This document shows positions 34,379 to 43,373 of a stretch of DNA of 64,000 nt, piece by piece (position 1 is the stretch's first letter; each line of letters begins with the position of its first letter). Source of the stretch: Muricauda sp. SCSIO 64092 (GTDB lineage: Bacteria; Bacteroidota; Bacteroidia; Flavobacteriales; Flavobacteriaceae); NCBI RefSeq assembly GCF_023016285.1, contig NZ_CP095413.1:868001-932000 (forward strand), written 5' to 3'. The position numbers and the translations under genes are program-made. Under the pieces are notes generated by a model. It was not told the origin of the DNA, ran no database searches, and saw nothing but the letters and a program-made list of their open reading frames with translations.

Positions 34379-34906
34379 TTAAATCATAAAAGTACGCTTC
34401 ATTTTATGACTGCTCTCCTGATAACGTTGAACGCATTTTTTGTAAATCTCCTTGGCTTCATCGGCCCCACTCCAGCCACCGGTATCCACTTTTTTTTCCT
34501 CCAGATCTTTATACACTTGGAAGAAATGTTCTATTTCCTTTAACCTGTGGGGATTTAAATCGCTTATATCATTGTTTTTGCTCCAGATGGGATCGTTAAC
34601 CGGAACACAGATGATCTTCTCATCAGGGCCCTTTTCATCCGTCATATGGAAAACCCCAATAGGTTTTACCTCCATGACCACCATGGGAAAGGTTGGCTCG
34701 GTCCCAATGACCAGTACATCTAGGGGATCTTGGTCCAAAGCCAGTGTTTCCGGTATAAACCCATAATCCCCAGGGTACATCATCGAAGAGAACAAGGTCC
34801 TATCAAATCGAATTTTGTGCAAGGTGAAATCGTACTCATATTTGTTACGACTTCCTTTAGGTATTTCTATGAGAACATCAAAGGTTACGTTATCTTTTGC
34901 GGACAT
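34379..34906 (-). CDS. ppa: inorganic pyrophosphatase
   Basis: The 175-residue family I soluble pyrophosphatase has E-I-P-K-G-S-R-N-K-Y-E-Y-D, Y-P-G-D-Y-G-F-I-P-E-T, the metal-binding D-Q-D-P-L-D-V-L-V-I, and D-E-K-I-I-C-V-P. It splits pyrophosphate in the cytosol. Being next to the membrane pyrophosphatase, it shares the substrate but wastes the energy; its own terminator keeps the two transcripts separate. Confidence 0.95.
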   Translation of the reverse strand: MSAKDNVTFDVLIEIPKGSRNKYEYDFTLHKIRFDRTLFSSMMYPGDYGFIPETLALDQDPLDVLVIGTEPTFPMVVMEVKPIGVFHMTDEKGPDEKIICVPVNDPIWSKNNDISDLNPHRLKEIEHFFQVYKDLEEKKVDTGGWSGADEAKEIYKKCVQRYQESSHKMKRTFMI

Positions 34907-34984
34907 TTTTTTAGTTTTTATTGGGTAAAGGTAGTGGAACGCAGGTAATTGTACGAAATTGTTCCGCTTTAGATTATTTTAGGT

Positions 34985-37480
34985 TTAAAAACTGAAACCA
35001 AAAGTACCGGTAACACCAAAAGGCCTGGCATTTGGAGCATCGAGGTAATTGCCGCGGAAATTAAAATCGATTCGAAAAATCTTAAAGATATTGCCCACTC
35101 CAAAGGAATATTCCCAATACGGTTCCTTATCAGGGGCCTGAAGTGGGATATTGCTTGGAGAGCTCAATGCAATATTGGCATCGGAAATGGAACCCCAAGC
35201 ACCTCTGACCCCCACAATTTCCCGAAGGTTCAATTTTCTTAGCAAGGGAATCCTGGAAAAAAGACGACCGTTAAAATTGTGCTCCAAATGCACTGTGGCA
35301 TAGGTATCCGTTACAAACTCGTAAAAATCCAAATTCGGAAAAGTATTGTACAGGGAAAATAGGGTTTGATTACCAGGGATAACACTCAATAGGCCAAGCG
35401 GTACTTCCCCAAACGTTTTGCCCAACTCCACGGTACTCCGCAATCTGCCAAAACCACCCAATTGCCATGGTTGAATATAGGAAAACTGAAGCCTTTGATA
35501 ATTAAAATCACTCTCCAGAAAACCTTCGGAGCCTTTGGTATAGTTCAATACCAACGTACTGTAGTTTTCATTTACGTCCCTGCGCTCCACGCCATAGCCA
35601 ATGGTTCTCCTATTGGGGGTATAAATGAGCGTGGTATTGATATCAAACTGTTTTACTTCAGAGGAAATCCCGGTGGGGGAACTTGGATCGACATAATCCA
35701 AACTGAAATCCTCCGGCAAGGCAGAACTTAAGGTGCGAAAGGAACCCCCTACCCTAAAGCGAAGATTTTTTACCGGTTCCATTTCCAGGGCCAAAACGGA
35801 AAGGTTGATATTGCTCAACCGATTGTTGTTGCCCACCGTGACCAAAGCCGAGGAAGCAATACTCCTCCCCAATACGTCCGTGGTACTGGTAAGACTAATT
35901 CCCAGTTGTTCAATATCCCTTCGGTTACCTCCCGAAAGAATCAAACGATTTTTGCGATCCAACAAAAACTTACCGGAAAATCCGTGCTTGAACTTTTTAT
36001 CCTCAAACCCATAGGCCATATAACCCTCCAAACGCCAGGTGTCATTTTGACCAAAAAAGGTACGGGCCCCTGCACGTAGGCGAATGCCTTCCGCGTCATT
36101 AAAACCAAAAGTGCTATAGATATCGCCAATGTCCAAATCCCATTTGTCAATCTCAATATATCCAGAACCAAGAATACTTACAATATCATAATAGGTCCTA
36201 AACTTGGGAACGGTTTTCAGGGTATCGAGCAATTTAAAAATTCCGGCCTCATCATCATTTAATTTCTCCAGTCGGGCATTTTTCCAAAAGGTACTGTCCC
36301 TGGAAAAGACCCTGGGATCATAGGGATCCGATTCCGCCTTATAAAAGTCCTTGGGTCGGTCCATATTAAATTGATAATTATCGAAAACGGTAGTACGCTT
36401 GCCGTATACCCCACGTGATGTTTCCTTTTTGGAAAAAGCAAAATCGGTGAGCATATAATCGCGTTTTAAAAGGAAAACCGAATCGTTCACGACATTGAAA
36501 TCCTGTTCAATATAGATTTCCTTGACCCAATTGATATTGGCACTTTTCACCACCTCCATATTGATTTTCTTTATGGCGAAGGTGGTGTCATTTACCCAAA
36601 AATCCCCTTTAAAGGTGAGTTCATTTTTTCGGCGTGGATAGTAAATAATGTTGTAACACCATTTGTTATCGATAAATGTACTGTCCGAAAGCACATAGTT
36701 GTACACATCCACCCCGGTCTTGGACAAAGGACTTGTAAAGCTTTTATCAAAGAATTTGAGGTAATTATCATAAACGTTGTAATCCGAATACAAGTCTTCC
36801 ACAAAAGCCGTAATGGCCTGGTTTCCACCAAATCCAGAGCTTTTGTTTCCCAGTACATCCTCTTTTTCCAGTCCCAAACCATTATCGCCATAGATCCTGG
36901 AAGAAACTTCATTCAAAAACATGGGCAGGTAGGTTTTCCCGGTAATCCGAGAGGTATCCAAATTCTCGAACATAAATTCCAATCCCTTGAACAACCTGCT
37001 CTTAATAAGGGCACTGTCTATGGTGTTTAGATCGAATTCGACCTTTTCGTACTTATCATATTCGTAACTCTTAAACATCCGAACCCCATTCTCACGTTTC
37101 TTGGCCCAGATTTTTTTAAGGATATCAATCGCAGGGTTATTCTTTTTGGATTGTTTTCCTACATAGATGACCACTTCATTTAACTGCTCGGTCGATTCTT
37201 GAAGTACTATCCTTAGATTTTGGTTTACACTACCCTTTAATTCCAACTCTTGGGTTTCATACCCAATAAAGGAAATAATAAGTACATCATAGTCGTTATC
37301 CGATTCAAAATAAAAACGGCCGTTATCATTGGTAATGGCACCTTCCGAAGAATTCTTGAACAACACATTGGCAAAGGCAACGGGGTCTCCAGATTCATCT
37401 ACTACAATACCTCCAACTTTAGTTTGGGAATAGGAGAAGGCGATAACAAAAAAGAAAACAGTTAAAAGGAATCCTTTCAT
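34985..37480 (-). CDS. DUF5686 outer-membrane protein with carboxypeptidase-like regulatory domain
   Basis: The 831-residue product has a Sec signal peptide (M-K-G-F-L-L-T-V-F-F-F...S-Q). A carboxypeptidase-regulatory-like beta-sandwich (V-G-G-I-V-V-D-E-S-G-D-P-V-A-F-A-N-V) is followed by the DUF5686 region. The C-terminal half is a predicted beta-barrel ending G-V-T-G-T-F-G-F-S-F with a terminal Phe. It is common in Bacteroidota envelopes; function unknown. The start was moved six codons in from an upstream ATG so that the signal peptide leads. Confidence 0.88.
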   Translation of the reverse strand: MKGFLLTVFFFVIAFSYSQTKVGGIVVDESGDPVAFANVLFKNSSEGAITNDNGRFYFESDNDYDVLIISFIGYETQELELKGSVNQNLRIVLQESTEQLNEVVIYVGKQSKKNNPAIDILKKIWAKKRENGVRMFKSYEYDKYEKVEFDLNTIDSALIKSRLFKGLEFMFENLDTSRITGKTYLPMFLNEVSSRIYGDNGLGLEKEDVLGNKSSGFGGNQAITAFVEDLYSDYNVYDNYLKFFDKSFTSPLSKTGVDVYNYVLSDSTFIDNKWCYNIIYYPRRKNELTFKGDFWVNDTTFAIKKINMEVVKSANINWVKEIYIEQDFNVVNDSVFLLKRDYMLTDFAFSKKETSRGVYGKRTTVFDNYQFNMDRPKDFYKAESDPYDPRVFSRDSTFWKNARLEKLNDDEAGIFKLLDTLKTVPKFRTYYDIVSILGSGYIEIDKWDLDIGDIYSTFGFNDAEGIRLRAGARTFFGQNDTWRLEGYMAYGFEDKKFKHGFSGKFLLDRKNRLILSGGNRRDIEQLGISLTSTTDVLGRSIASSALVTVGNNNRLSNINLSVLALEMEPVKNLRFRVGGSFRTLSSALPEDFSLDYVDPSSPTGISSEVKQFDINTTLIYTPNRRTIGYGVERRDVNENYSTLVLNYTKGSEGFLESDFNYQRLQFSYIQPWQLGGFGRLRSTVELGKTFGEVPLGLLSVIPGNQTLFSLYNTFPNLDFYEFVTDTYATVHLEHNFNGRLFSRIPLLRKLNLREIVGVRGAWGSISDANIALSSPSNIPLQAPDKEPYWEYSFGVGNIFKIFRIDFNFRGNYLDAPNARPFGVTGTFGFSF

Positions 37481-37572
37481 AATAAAATAGGAAACCATTA
37501 CCCTGGTTCCCTGTACTATTCGTTTACTTTGATTGCGTGTAGAAGTCTATCAATAAAATGTTCCCTTTAAAA

Positions 37573-37604
37573 GAAAAACCCCACCAACTTAGGTTGACGG
37601 GGCT
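37573..37604 (-). terminator. terminator of pdhB
   Basis: On the minus strand GCCCCGTCAACC-TAAG-TTGGTGGGG is followed by TTTTTC, 23 bases beyond the pdhB stop. Confidence 0.8.
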
Positions 37605-37626
37605 AATATAGCTTACAAATTTTGTT

Positions 37627-38607
37627 CTAGTTTTTGTATAACACTTTCTTAACAGCCTTAATGACATCTTGGGCATTGGGCAACCACTCTGTCAAAAGCA
37701 CGGGGGAATAGGGTGCCGGGGTATCCGCAGTGTTCAATTTAACTACCGGGGCGTCCAAATAGTCGAATGCCTGGTGTTGTACTTGATAGATAATTTCCGT
37801 GGCTACATTGCCAAAGGGCCACGCCTCTTCCAGGATAACCAATCGATTGGTCTTCTTTACCGAGTTGAGAATGGCATCGTAATCCATTGGTCTTACCGTT
37901 CTAATGTCAATGATTTCGCAACTTATGCCCTCTTTTTCCAATTCCGCTGCGGCCTTATAGGCTTCCTTGATAATTTTTCCGAAGGACACAATGGTGACAT
38001 CCGTACCCTCCCTCTTAATATCCGCAACACCTAACGGAATGGTATATTCCCCTTCAGGCACTTCGCCTTTATCACCGTACATCTGTTCAGATTCCATAAA
38101 GATTACGGGATCATCATCCCGAATGGCGCTCTTCAATAAACCTTTGGCATCCGCTGGATTGGAAGGAACAACTACCTTAAGACCTGGACAGTTGGCATAC
38201 CAGCTCTCAAATGCCTGTGAATGGGTCGCCGCCAATTGACCTGCTGAGGCCGTAGGCCCCCGGAATACTATTGGGCAATTGAATTGACCCCCGGACATTT
38301 GCCTAATTTTAGCGGCATTATTGATGATTTGATCAATTCCCACCAGGGAAAAGTTGAAGGTCATGAATTCAATAATCGGACGGTTGCCATTCATTGCCGA
38401 ACCCACTCCAACGCCAGCAAAACCCAATTCAGAAATCGGGGTATCCAAGACCCGGTCAGGACCAAACTCATCCAACATGCCTTTGGAAGCCTTGTAAGCA
38501 CCGTTGTACTCGGCCACTTCCTCACCCATTAAATAAATGGACTCGTCCCTCCGCATCTCTTCGGACATGGCCTCTGCAATTGCTTCCCTAAATTGTAATG
38601 TTTTCAT
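37627..38607 (-). CDS. pdhB: pyruvate dehydrogenase E1 component, beta subunit
   Basis: The 326-residue beta subunit of the E1 heterotetramer has the thiamine-contacting M-G-E-E-V-A-E-Y-N-G-A-Y-K and T-P-I-S-E-L-G-F-A-G, and the C-terminal domain with I-D-I-R-T-V-R-P-M-D and E-E-A-W-P-F-G-N. It decarboxylates pyruvate together with the alpha subunit, which is not in this window. It is divergent from etfBA across 153 bp that contain a 26-bp palindrome. Confidence 0.92.
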   Translation of the reverse strand: MKTLQFREAIAEAMSEEMRRDESIYLMGEEVAEYNGAYKASKGMLDEFGPDRVLDTPISELGFAGVGVGSAMNGNRPIIEFMTFNFSLVGIDQIINNAAKIRQMSGGQFNCPIVFRGPTASAGQLAATHSQAFESWYANCPGLKVVVPSNPADAKGLLKSAIRDDDPVIFMESEQMYGDKGEVPEGEYTIPLGVADIKREGTDVTIVSFGKIIKEAYKAAAELEKEGISCEIIDIRTVRPMDYDAILNSVKKTNRLVILEEAWPFGNVATEIIYQVQHQAFDYLDAPVVKLNTADTPAPYSPVLLTEWLPNAQDVIKAVKKVLYKN

Positions 38608-38692
38608 ATTGATGGAGCGTTTTTAAAGTGCGAACAAAAATAGGAAAATCTATAGGAAACGAAAGGTGGGACCGCTCAAATTTTGAATGAAA

Positions 38693-38718
38693 AATTTATT
38701 ATGCATGCATAATAAATT
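38693..38718. promoter_or_regulatory. 26-bp perfect palindrome between pdhB and etfB
   Basis: The left half AATTTATTATGCA is followed by its exact reverse complement. It ends 14 bp upstream of the etfB -7 box (TATCTTTG, 38732-38739), overlapping the expected -33 region, so it looks like an operator for a dimeric repressor or activator. Confidence 0.6.
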
Positions 38719-38731
38719 AGATTGTTTTTAA

Positions 38732-38739
38732 TATCTTTG
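38732..38739 (+). promoter_or_regulatory. -7 promoter box of etfBA
   Basis: TATCTTTG matches TAnnTTTG and lies 21 bp before the etfB ATG. Confidence 0.55.
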
Positions 38740-38760
38740 ACGCCGATAAAATTTCTACAT

Positions 38761-39507
38761 ATGAAGATTTTGGTTTGTATCAGTAATGTACCCGATACCA
38801 CGTCAAAAATCAACTTTACCGATGATGATACCAAGTTTGACACCAATGGCGTACAGTTTGTAATTAATCCAAATGATGAATTTGGTCTAACAAGGGCCAT
38901 GTGGTTCAAGGAAAAACAAGGTGCCACCGTACATGTGGCCACTGTAGGCGATGCTTCCGTTGAACCAACCATACGTAAGGCATTGGCCATTGGCGCCGAT
39001 GAGGGCATTCGAATAAATGCTGCGCCCAAAGATGGCTTTTTTGTAGCCAGACAACTCGCTGAAATTGTCAAAAATGGAGGATATGACCTTATCATTGCCG
39101 GACGTGAGTCCATTGATTACAATGGCGGAATGGTACCTGGGATTATGGCCTCTTTGTTGGACATGAACTTTGTAAACACCTGCATTGATTTGGAAGTTGA
39201 TGGTACCGAGGCTACGGCCCAAAGGGAAATTGATGGCGGTAAGGAAAAAATAAGCACCAGTCTTCCGCTGATCATAGGAGGGCAAAAGGGTCTGGTTGAA
39301 GAAAGCGACCTTCGTATTCCCAATATGCGCGGAATCATGATGGCCAGAAAAAAAGCCTTGAACATTGTAGATCCAATTGATGCACCTTCCCCAACGAATG
39401 ACAAAAAGTTTGAGCGTCCCGCAGCGAAGGGACCTGTAAAACTGGTCGATGCCGGAAACGTAGGTGAACTGGTAAATTTATTGCACAACGAAGCTAAAGC
39501 CCTTTAA
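38761..39507 (+). CDS. etfB: electron transfer flavoprotein subunit beta
   Basis: The 248-residue beta subunit has the start K-I-L-V-C-I-S-N-V-P-D-T and the signature V-A-T-V-G-D-A-S-V-E...A-L-A-I-G-A-D-E-G-I. It binds AMP and, with EtfA, carries electrons from acyl-CoA and other dehydrogenases to the quinone pool. The ATG at 38761 is clear; an open frame extends 13 codons upstream through the promoter. etfA follows after 11 bp. Confidence 0.95.
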   Translation: MKILVCISNVPDTTSKINFTDDDTKFDTNGVQFVINPNDEFGLTRAMWFKEKQGATVHVATVGDASVEPTIRKALAIGADEGIRINAAPKDGFFVARQLAEIVKNGGYDLIIAGRESIDYNGGMVPGIMASLLDMNFVNTCIDLEVDGTEATAQREIDGGKEKISTSLPLIIGGQKGLVEESDLRIPNMRGIMMARKKALNIVDPIDAPSPTNDKKFERPAAKGPVKLVDAGNVGELVNLLHNEAKAL

Positions 39508-39518
39508 TCTAAAAAGTT

Positions 39519-40487
39519 ATGTCAATACTCGTATATACAGAAACCGATAACGGAAAATTTAAGAAAAACGCTTTTGAAGTGGCATCCTATGCCAAGAATA
39601 TTGCCGATCAAATGGGCGAAAGTGTCACTGCCCTTGCCATAAATGCCGAAAATGCCGATGAATTGGGAACTTATGGGGTTTCAAAGGTGTTAGGAATATC
39701 CAATGACTCCCTAAAAGGCTTTAACGCAAAAGCGTATGCCAGTGCCATTGCACAGGCCGCAGAAATGGAAGGGAGCAAGGTCATCATTGTAAGCTCAAGT
39801 GCGGACAGTAAATATTTAAGTGGAATCCTTGCAGCAAGGCTCAATGCCGGATATGTTCCAAACGTTGTCGCGGCGCCAGAGGGTATTTCCCCTTTTATGG
39901 TTAAAAGGACAGCCTTTAGCAACAAGGGTTTTGCCCATACCGAAATCTCTTCCGAAGTTAAAATTATAGGTGTTTCCAATAATGCATTTGGTCTGGTTGA
40001 AAATACTACGGATGCCGTTGTGGAGCCCTTTGATCCCAGCATTAACGATAATGATTTTGGTGTAAAATCCGTGGAAGTGGATAAAGTGGTCGGGAAGGCA
40101 ACCATTGCCGATGCCGATATTGTGGTCTCTGCAGGCCGTGGACTCAAAGGCCCTGAAAATTGGGGAATGATAGAAGAATTGGCCGATATTTTGGGAGCGG
40201 CGACCGCTTGTTCCAAACCTGTTTCCGACTTGGGCTGGAGACCCCACGGGGAGCACGTTGGACAAACAGGAAAGCCTGTGGCGAGCAATCTTTATATCGC
40301 CATTGGAATTTCAGGTGCAATTCAGCATTTGGCCGGTGTAAGTGCTTCCAAAACAAAGGTGGTCATTAACAATGATCCTGAGGCTCCTTTCTTTAAAGCC
40401 GCAGATTATGGTATAGTTGGGGATGCCTTTGAAGTGGTTCCCGAACTCATCGAAAAATTGAAGGAATTTAAGGCCCAGAACGCCTAA
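39519..40487 (+). CDS. etfA: electron transfer flavoprotein subunit alpha
   Basis: The 322-residue FAD-binding subunit has the C-terminal signature with S-A-G-R-G-L-K-G-P-E-N-W, K-P-V-S-D-L-G-W, G-Q-T-G-K and Y-I-A-I-G-I-S-G-A-I-Q-H-L-A-G. It is the partner of EtfB in the same transcript, closed by an intrinsic terminator at 40513-40561. Confidence 0.96.
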   Translation: MSILVYTETDNGKFKKNAFEVASYAKNIADQMGESVTALAINAENADELGTYGVSKVLGISNDSLKGFNAKAYASAIAQAAEMEGSKVIIVSSSADSKYLSGILAARLNAGYVPNVVAAPEGISPFMVKRTAFSNKGFAHTEISSEVKIIGVSNNAFGLVENTTDAVVEPFDPSINDNDFGVKSVEVDKVVGKATIADADIVVSAGRGLKGPENWGMIEELADILGAATACSKPVSDLGWRPHGEHVGQTGKPVASNLYIAIGISGAIQHLAGVSASKTKVVINNDPEAPFFKAADYGIVGDAFEVVPELIEKLKEFKAQNA

Positions 40488-40512
40488 ATTTTGTTACTTT
40501 GCTTCTTTGAAG

Positions 40513-40561
40513 CGGCTGTTCAGATAATGCATAGAGCCACTTATTTGAACAGCTTTTTTAT
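40513..40561 (+). terminator. terminator of etfBA
   Basis: GCTGTTCA (40515-40522) pairs with TGAACAGC (40546-40553), followed by TTTTTTA. Confidence 0.75.
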
Positions 40562-40579
40562 TTTATCCTAAGATATTTC

Positions 40580-41206
40580 ATGAGTTTAGTACGACTTAAA
40601 ATAAAAGGGATTTCATATAGCCAGACCCAGAACGGTGCCTATGCACTTATTCTGAACGAAGTGGAAGGTGACCGAAAATTGCCTATTGTCATTGGCGCCT
40701 TTGAGGCCCAGTCCATAGCCATAGCTCTTGAAAAGGAAATAAAACCGCCAAGACCCTTGACCCATGATCTGTTCAAAAACTTTTGTGATCGTTTTGGCAT
40801 CGTGGTAAAACAGGTCATTATCCACAAACTGGTGGATGGCGTTTTTTACTCGAGCATTATCAGCGAACGGGATGGCGATGAAGAGATTGTTGATGCAAGG
40901 ACCAGTGATGCCATTGCACTGGCCCTACGGTTCAATGCGCCAATCTTTACCTATAAAACCATTTTGGACAAGGCCGGCATTTTCTTGAAGTTTTCTTCCA
41001 AGGAAAAAGATGAGGAAAATGATGATAGCATTATGGTGGACGAAATCCTTCAAGAGGGGGAAACCGTGGAAATTGAATCAGGAGCAGGTGATGCCTATCG
41101 GGAAATGACCCTGGAGGAACTTCATAAAGAACTGGATAAGGCCGTTGCCAACGAAGATTATGAAAAAGCGGCCAAACTACGGGACGAGATTTCCAAACGA
41201 AAGTAG
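40580..41206 (+). CDS. bifunctional nuclease family protein (DUF151) with UVR motif
   Basis: The 208-residue protein has an N-terminal DUF151 domain (L-P-I-V-I-G-A-F-E-A-Q-S-I-A, T-S-D-A-I-A-L-A-L-R) and a C-terminal UvrB/UvrC-like helical hairpin (E-L-D-K-A-V-A-N-E-D-Y-E-K-A-A-K-L-R-D-E). Plant and bacterial relatives show nuclease activity on DNA and RNA; the role in bacteria is unclear. It starts 19 bp after the etfA terminator and is followed by nupC after 16 bp, probably co-transcribed. Confidence 0.88.
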   Translation: MSLVRLKIKGISYSQTQNGAYALILNEVEGDRKLPIVIGAFEAQSIAIALEKEIKPPRPLTHDLFKNFCDRFGIVVKQVIIHKLVDGVFYSSIISERDGDEEIVDARTSDAIALALRFNAPIFTYKTILDKAGIFLKFSSKEKDEENDDSIMVDEILQEGETVEIESGAGDAYREMTLEELHKELDKAVANEDYEKAAKLRDEISKRK

Positions 41207-41222
41207 AACCAACCAACCTTAC

Positions 41223-42647
41223 ATGAGAAAAACTGGACTTTTGATGCTCATCTTGCTATTGGCATGCTTTGGTGAGGTCTTGGGCCAGGAAACAGCGGTT
41301 TTGACATCAACCTCCACAGAGGTGGACAGACTGGTCCCCAATGAGGGTTTTATCTGGGGCGGACTGGCCAGGGGCGCGTTGGGCATGGCCGTTTTGATAT
41401 TGATTTCATATCTGTTCAGTGCCAACCGAAAGGCCATTAAATGGAAAACCGTTGGGATTGGTCTGGGTATCCAATTGCTCATTGCCATCGGGGTCCTAAA
41501 AATACCTTTTGTAAAAATCGCATTCGAGAGTATCGGAAAGGTATTCATCAGCATCCTTGATTTTACGCGTTCCGGAAGTAAGTTCCTGTTTGAAGGCCTA
41601 GTGGTGGACACGGACACTTTTGGATATATTTTTGCCTTTCAGGTATTGCCCACCATTGTTTTCTTTTCCGCACTCACTTCGGTGTTGTTCTATTTGGGGA
41701 TCATTCAAAAAGTGGTCAAGGCACTTGCGTGGTTACTGACCAAATCATTGGGCATTTCCGGAGCGGAAAGTCTTTCCATTGCGGGTAATATCTTTTTGGG
41801 ACAGACCGAAGCACCCTTGCTGATCAAAGCCTATTTGGAGAAGATGAGCAAATCGGAAATCCTCCTGGTCATGATTGGTGGTATGGCAACCGTTGCCGGT
41901 GCTGTTTTGGCCGCCTATATTGGTTTTCTGGGAGGTGATGACCCAGCGCTACAATTGGTTTTTGCAAAGCACTTGCTTGCAGCATCCGTGATGGCCGCCC
42001 CTGGTGCCATTGTGGTCTCCAAAATACTATATCCACAAACAGAAGGGATAAATACCGATGTACACGTTTCTTCCGATAAAATTGGGGCAAATTTTTTGGA
42101 TGCCATTGCCAATGGAACTACGGAAGGACTAAAACTCGCACTAAATGTTGGGGCCATGCTCTTGGTCTTTGTGGCTTTTATAGCCATGATCAATGGAATT
42201 TTGGGTTGGATAGGCGATTGGACAACCTTAAACCATTGGATCGCTGCCAATTCCCCTTATGAAGCGTTTTCCCTGGAAGCCATATTGGGAACGGTTTTCG
42301 CACCATTGATGTGGCTCATAGGTGTAAACAACGAGGATATCATGCTCATGGGACAATTATTGGGCATTAAATTGGCCGCCAGTGAGTTTGTGGGATATAT
42401 TCAGCTGGCCGAACTAAAAAATATGGCCAGTATCACCCATTTCACCTACAATAAATCTGTTATTATGGCCACCTATATGCTCTGTGGCTTCGCCAATTTT
42501 GCTTCCATCGGTATTCAAATTGGGGGCATTGGCTCCCTGGCCCCGGGCCAACGCAAGACCTTATCCGAATTCGGAATGCGTGCCGTTCTTGGTGGCACCT
42601 TGGCCTCATTGATCTCTGCTACTATTGCGGGTATGATTTTAGGATAA
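41223..42647 (+). CDS. NupC-family concentrative nucleoside transporter
   Basis: The 474-residue protein has an N-terminal signal-like segment, then NupC membrane helices. The nucleoside transporter motifs L-G-Q-T-E-A-P-L-L-I and the long S-G-x-E-S core (G-I-S-G-A-E-S-L-S-I-A-G-N) are present, as is G-F-A-N-F-A-S-I-G-I-Q-I-G-G near the end. It imports nucleosides with Na+ or H+. The open frame begins 26 codons earlier within the preceding gene; the ATG at 41223 gives the proper N-terminus. Confidence 0.92.
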   Translation: MRKTGLLMLILLLACFGEVLGQETAVLTSTSTEVDRLVPNEGFIWGGLARGALGMAVLILISYLFSANRKAIKWKTVGIGLGIQLLIAIGVLKIPFVKIAFESIGKVFISILDFTRSGSKFLFEGLVVDTDTFGYIFAFQVLPTIVFFSALTSVLFYLGIIQKVVKALAWLLTKSLGISGAESLSIAGNIFLGQTEAPLLIKAYLEKMSKSEILLVMIGGMATVAGAVLAAYIGFLGGDDPALQLVFAKHLLAASVMAAPGAIVVSKILYPQTEGINTDVHVSSDKIGANFLDAIANGTTEGLKLALNVGAMLLVFVAFIAMINGILGWIGDWTTLNHWIAANSPYEAFSLEAILGTVFAPLMWLIGVNNEDIMLMGQLLGIKLAASEFVGYIQLAELKNMASITHFTYNKSVIMATYMLCGFANFASIGIQIGGIGSLAPGQRKTLSEFGMRAVLGGTLASLISATIAGMILG

Positions 42648-42703
42648 CTGGGTGAAGGGTCTAGGGTAGTTGTGTAAAGGGAGCCAACGTAATTTTAAAT
42701 CTT

Positions 42704-43252
42704 ATGAGGAATTTTAGGAATCTGGAAGTTTGGCAAGATGTCAGAAGCCTTGTCCAAGAAGCTTATCAACTCTCAGGTTCTTTGCCAACTTCGGAAAAGT
42801 TTGGTATGGTTTCGCAAATTAACAGATGTGCCATTTCAATACCTGCCAATATCACCGAGGGCTGTTCAAAGTATTCACAAAAAGACTTTGTAAGGTTTCT
42901 TCAAATAAGCTTAGGCTCGTGCTACGAATTGGAATCCCATATCATCCTATATGCCGATCTAGAGCCTGTTTAGGAATTTGTGATTGGAATTGTTATAGTC
43001 CATTTTTAGTGCGGAACGAGGCACGACATAGCGAAAGCTATGGGCGAGCTGGTGCGATGGAAAAGCATAGCCATAGTTATGGACCAAAATTTTAACGATG
43101 TGCCGTGCAAAAAGGGACATAAGAAAACAATTGACAAATTCCCAAACTGGCTCTTAAAATTTGTTGATTCCAAAAAGTCAGAAAATCTTATCAAAAAAAC
43201 CCAACTGCTTCAAAAGCGCATCTCAGCCTTAATCAAATACAACAAACAGTAG
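42704..43252 (+). pseudogene. four-helix-bundle (IVS-type) gene split by a MITE
   Basis: Codons 1-86 (M-R-N-F-R-N-L-E-V-W-Q-D-V ... S-H-I-I-L-Y-A-D-L) are homologous to the genes at 2430 and 5986. At 42962 a 192-bp MITE begins, and translation stops four codons into it (E-P-V-stop). After the element, from 43157, K-F-V-D-S-K-K-S-E-N-L-I-K-K continues to a stop at 43252. Removing the element and one copy of the 3-bp duplication restores one frame of about 117 residues, the full family length. The protein would now be truncated after the third helix. Confidence 0.85.
42962..43153. mobile_element. 192-bp MITE, copy 2, inside the four-helix-bundle gene
   Basis: It is the inverted partner of 27184-27375 with the same length and about 95 percent identity by eye. 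The ends begin GAGCCTGTTTAGGAATTT and GAGCCAGTTTGGGAATTT. Flanks are CTA and TTA, a once-mutated TNA target duplication, so it is probably the older insertion or has lost constraint. Confidence 0.85.
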
Positions 43253-43373
43253 AAAAAATTCGGCCCTTCGACCACTTTTTGATTTTACCTCAAAAAAACA
43301 GTTGATAAAATATGGAAAATCACTCCTGATAGCCTTTTACCTTTCACCCAAAAACCCTTTATCTTTACCTGTT

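Noticed and set aside
39671..40288. Minus-strand open frame opposite etfA
   Set aside because: Shadow of etfA; no independent start signal or motif.
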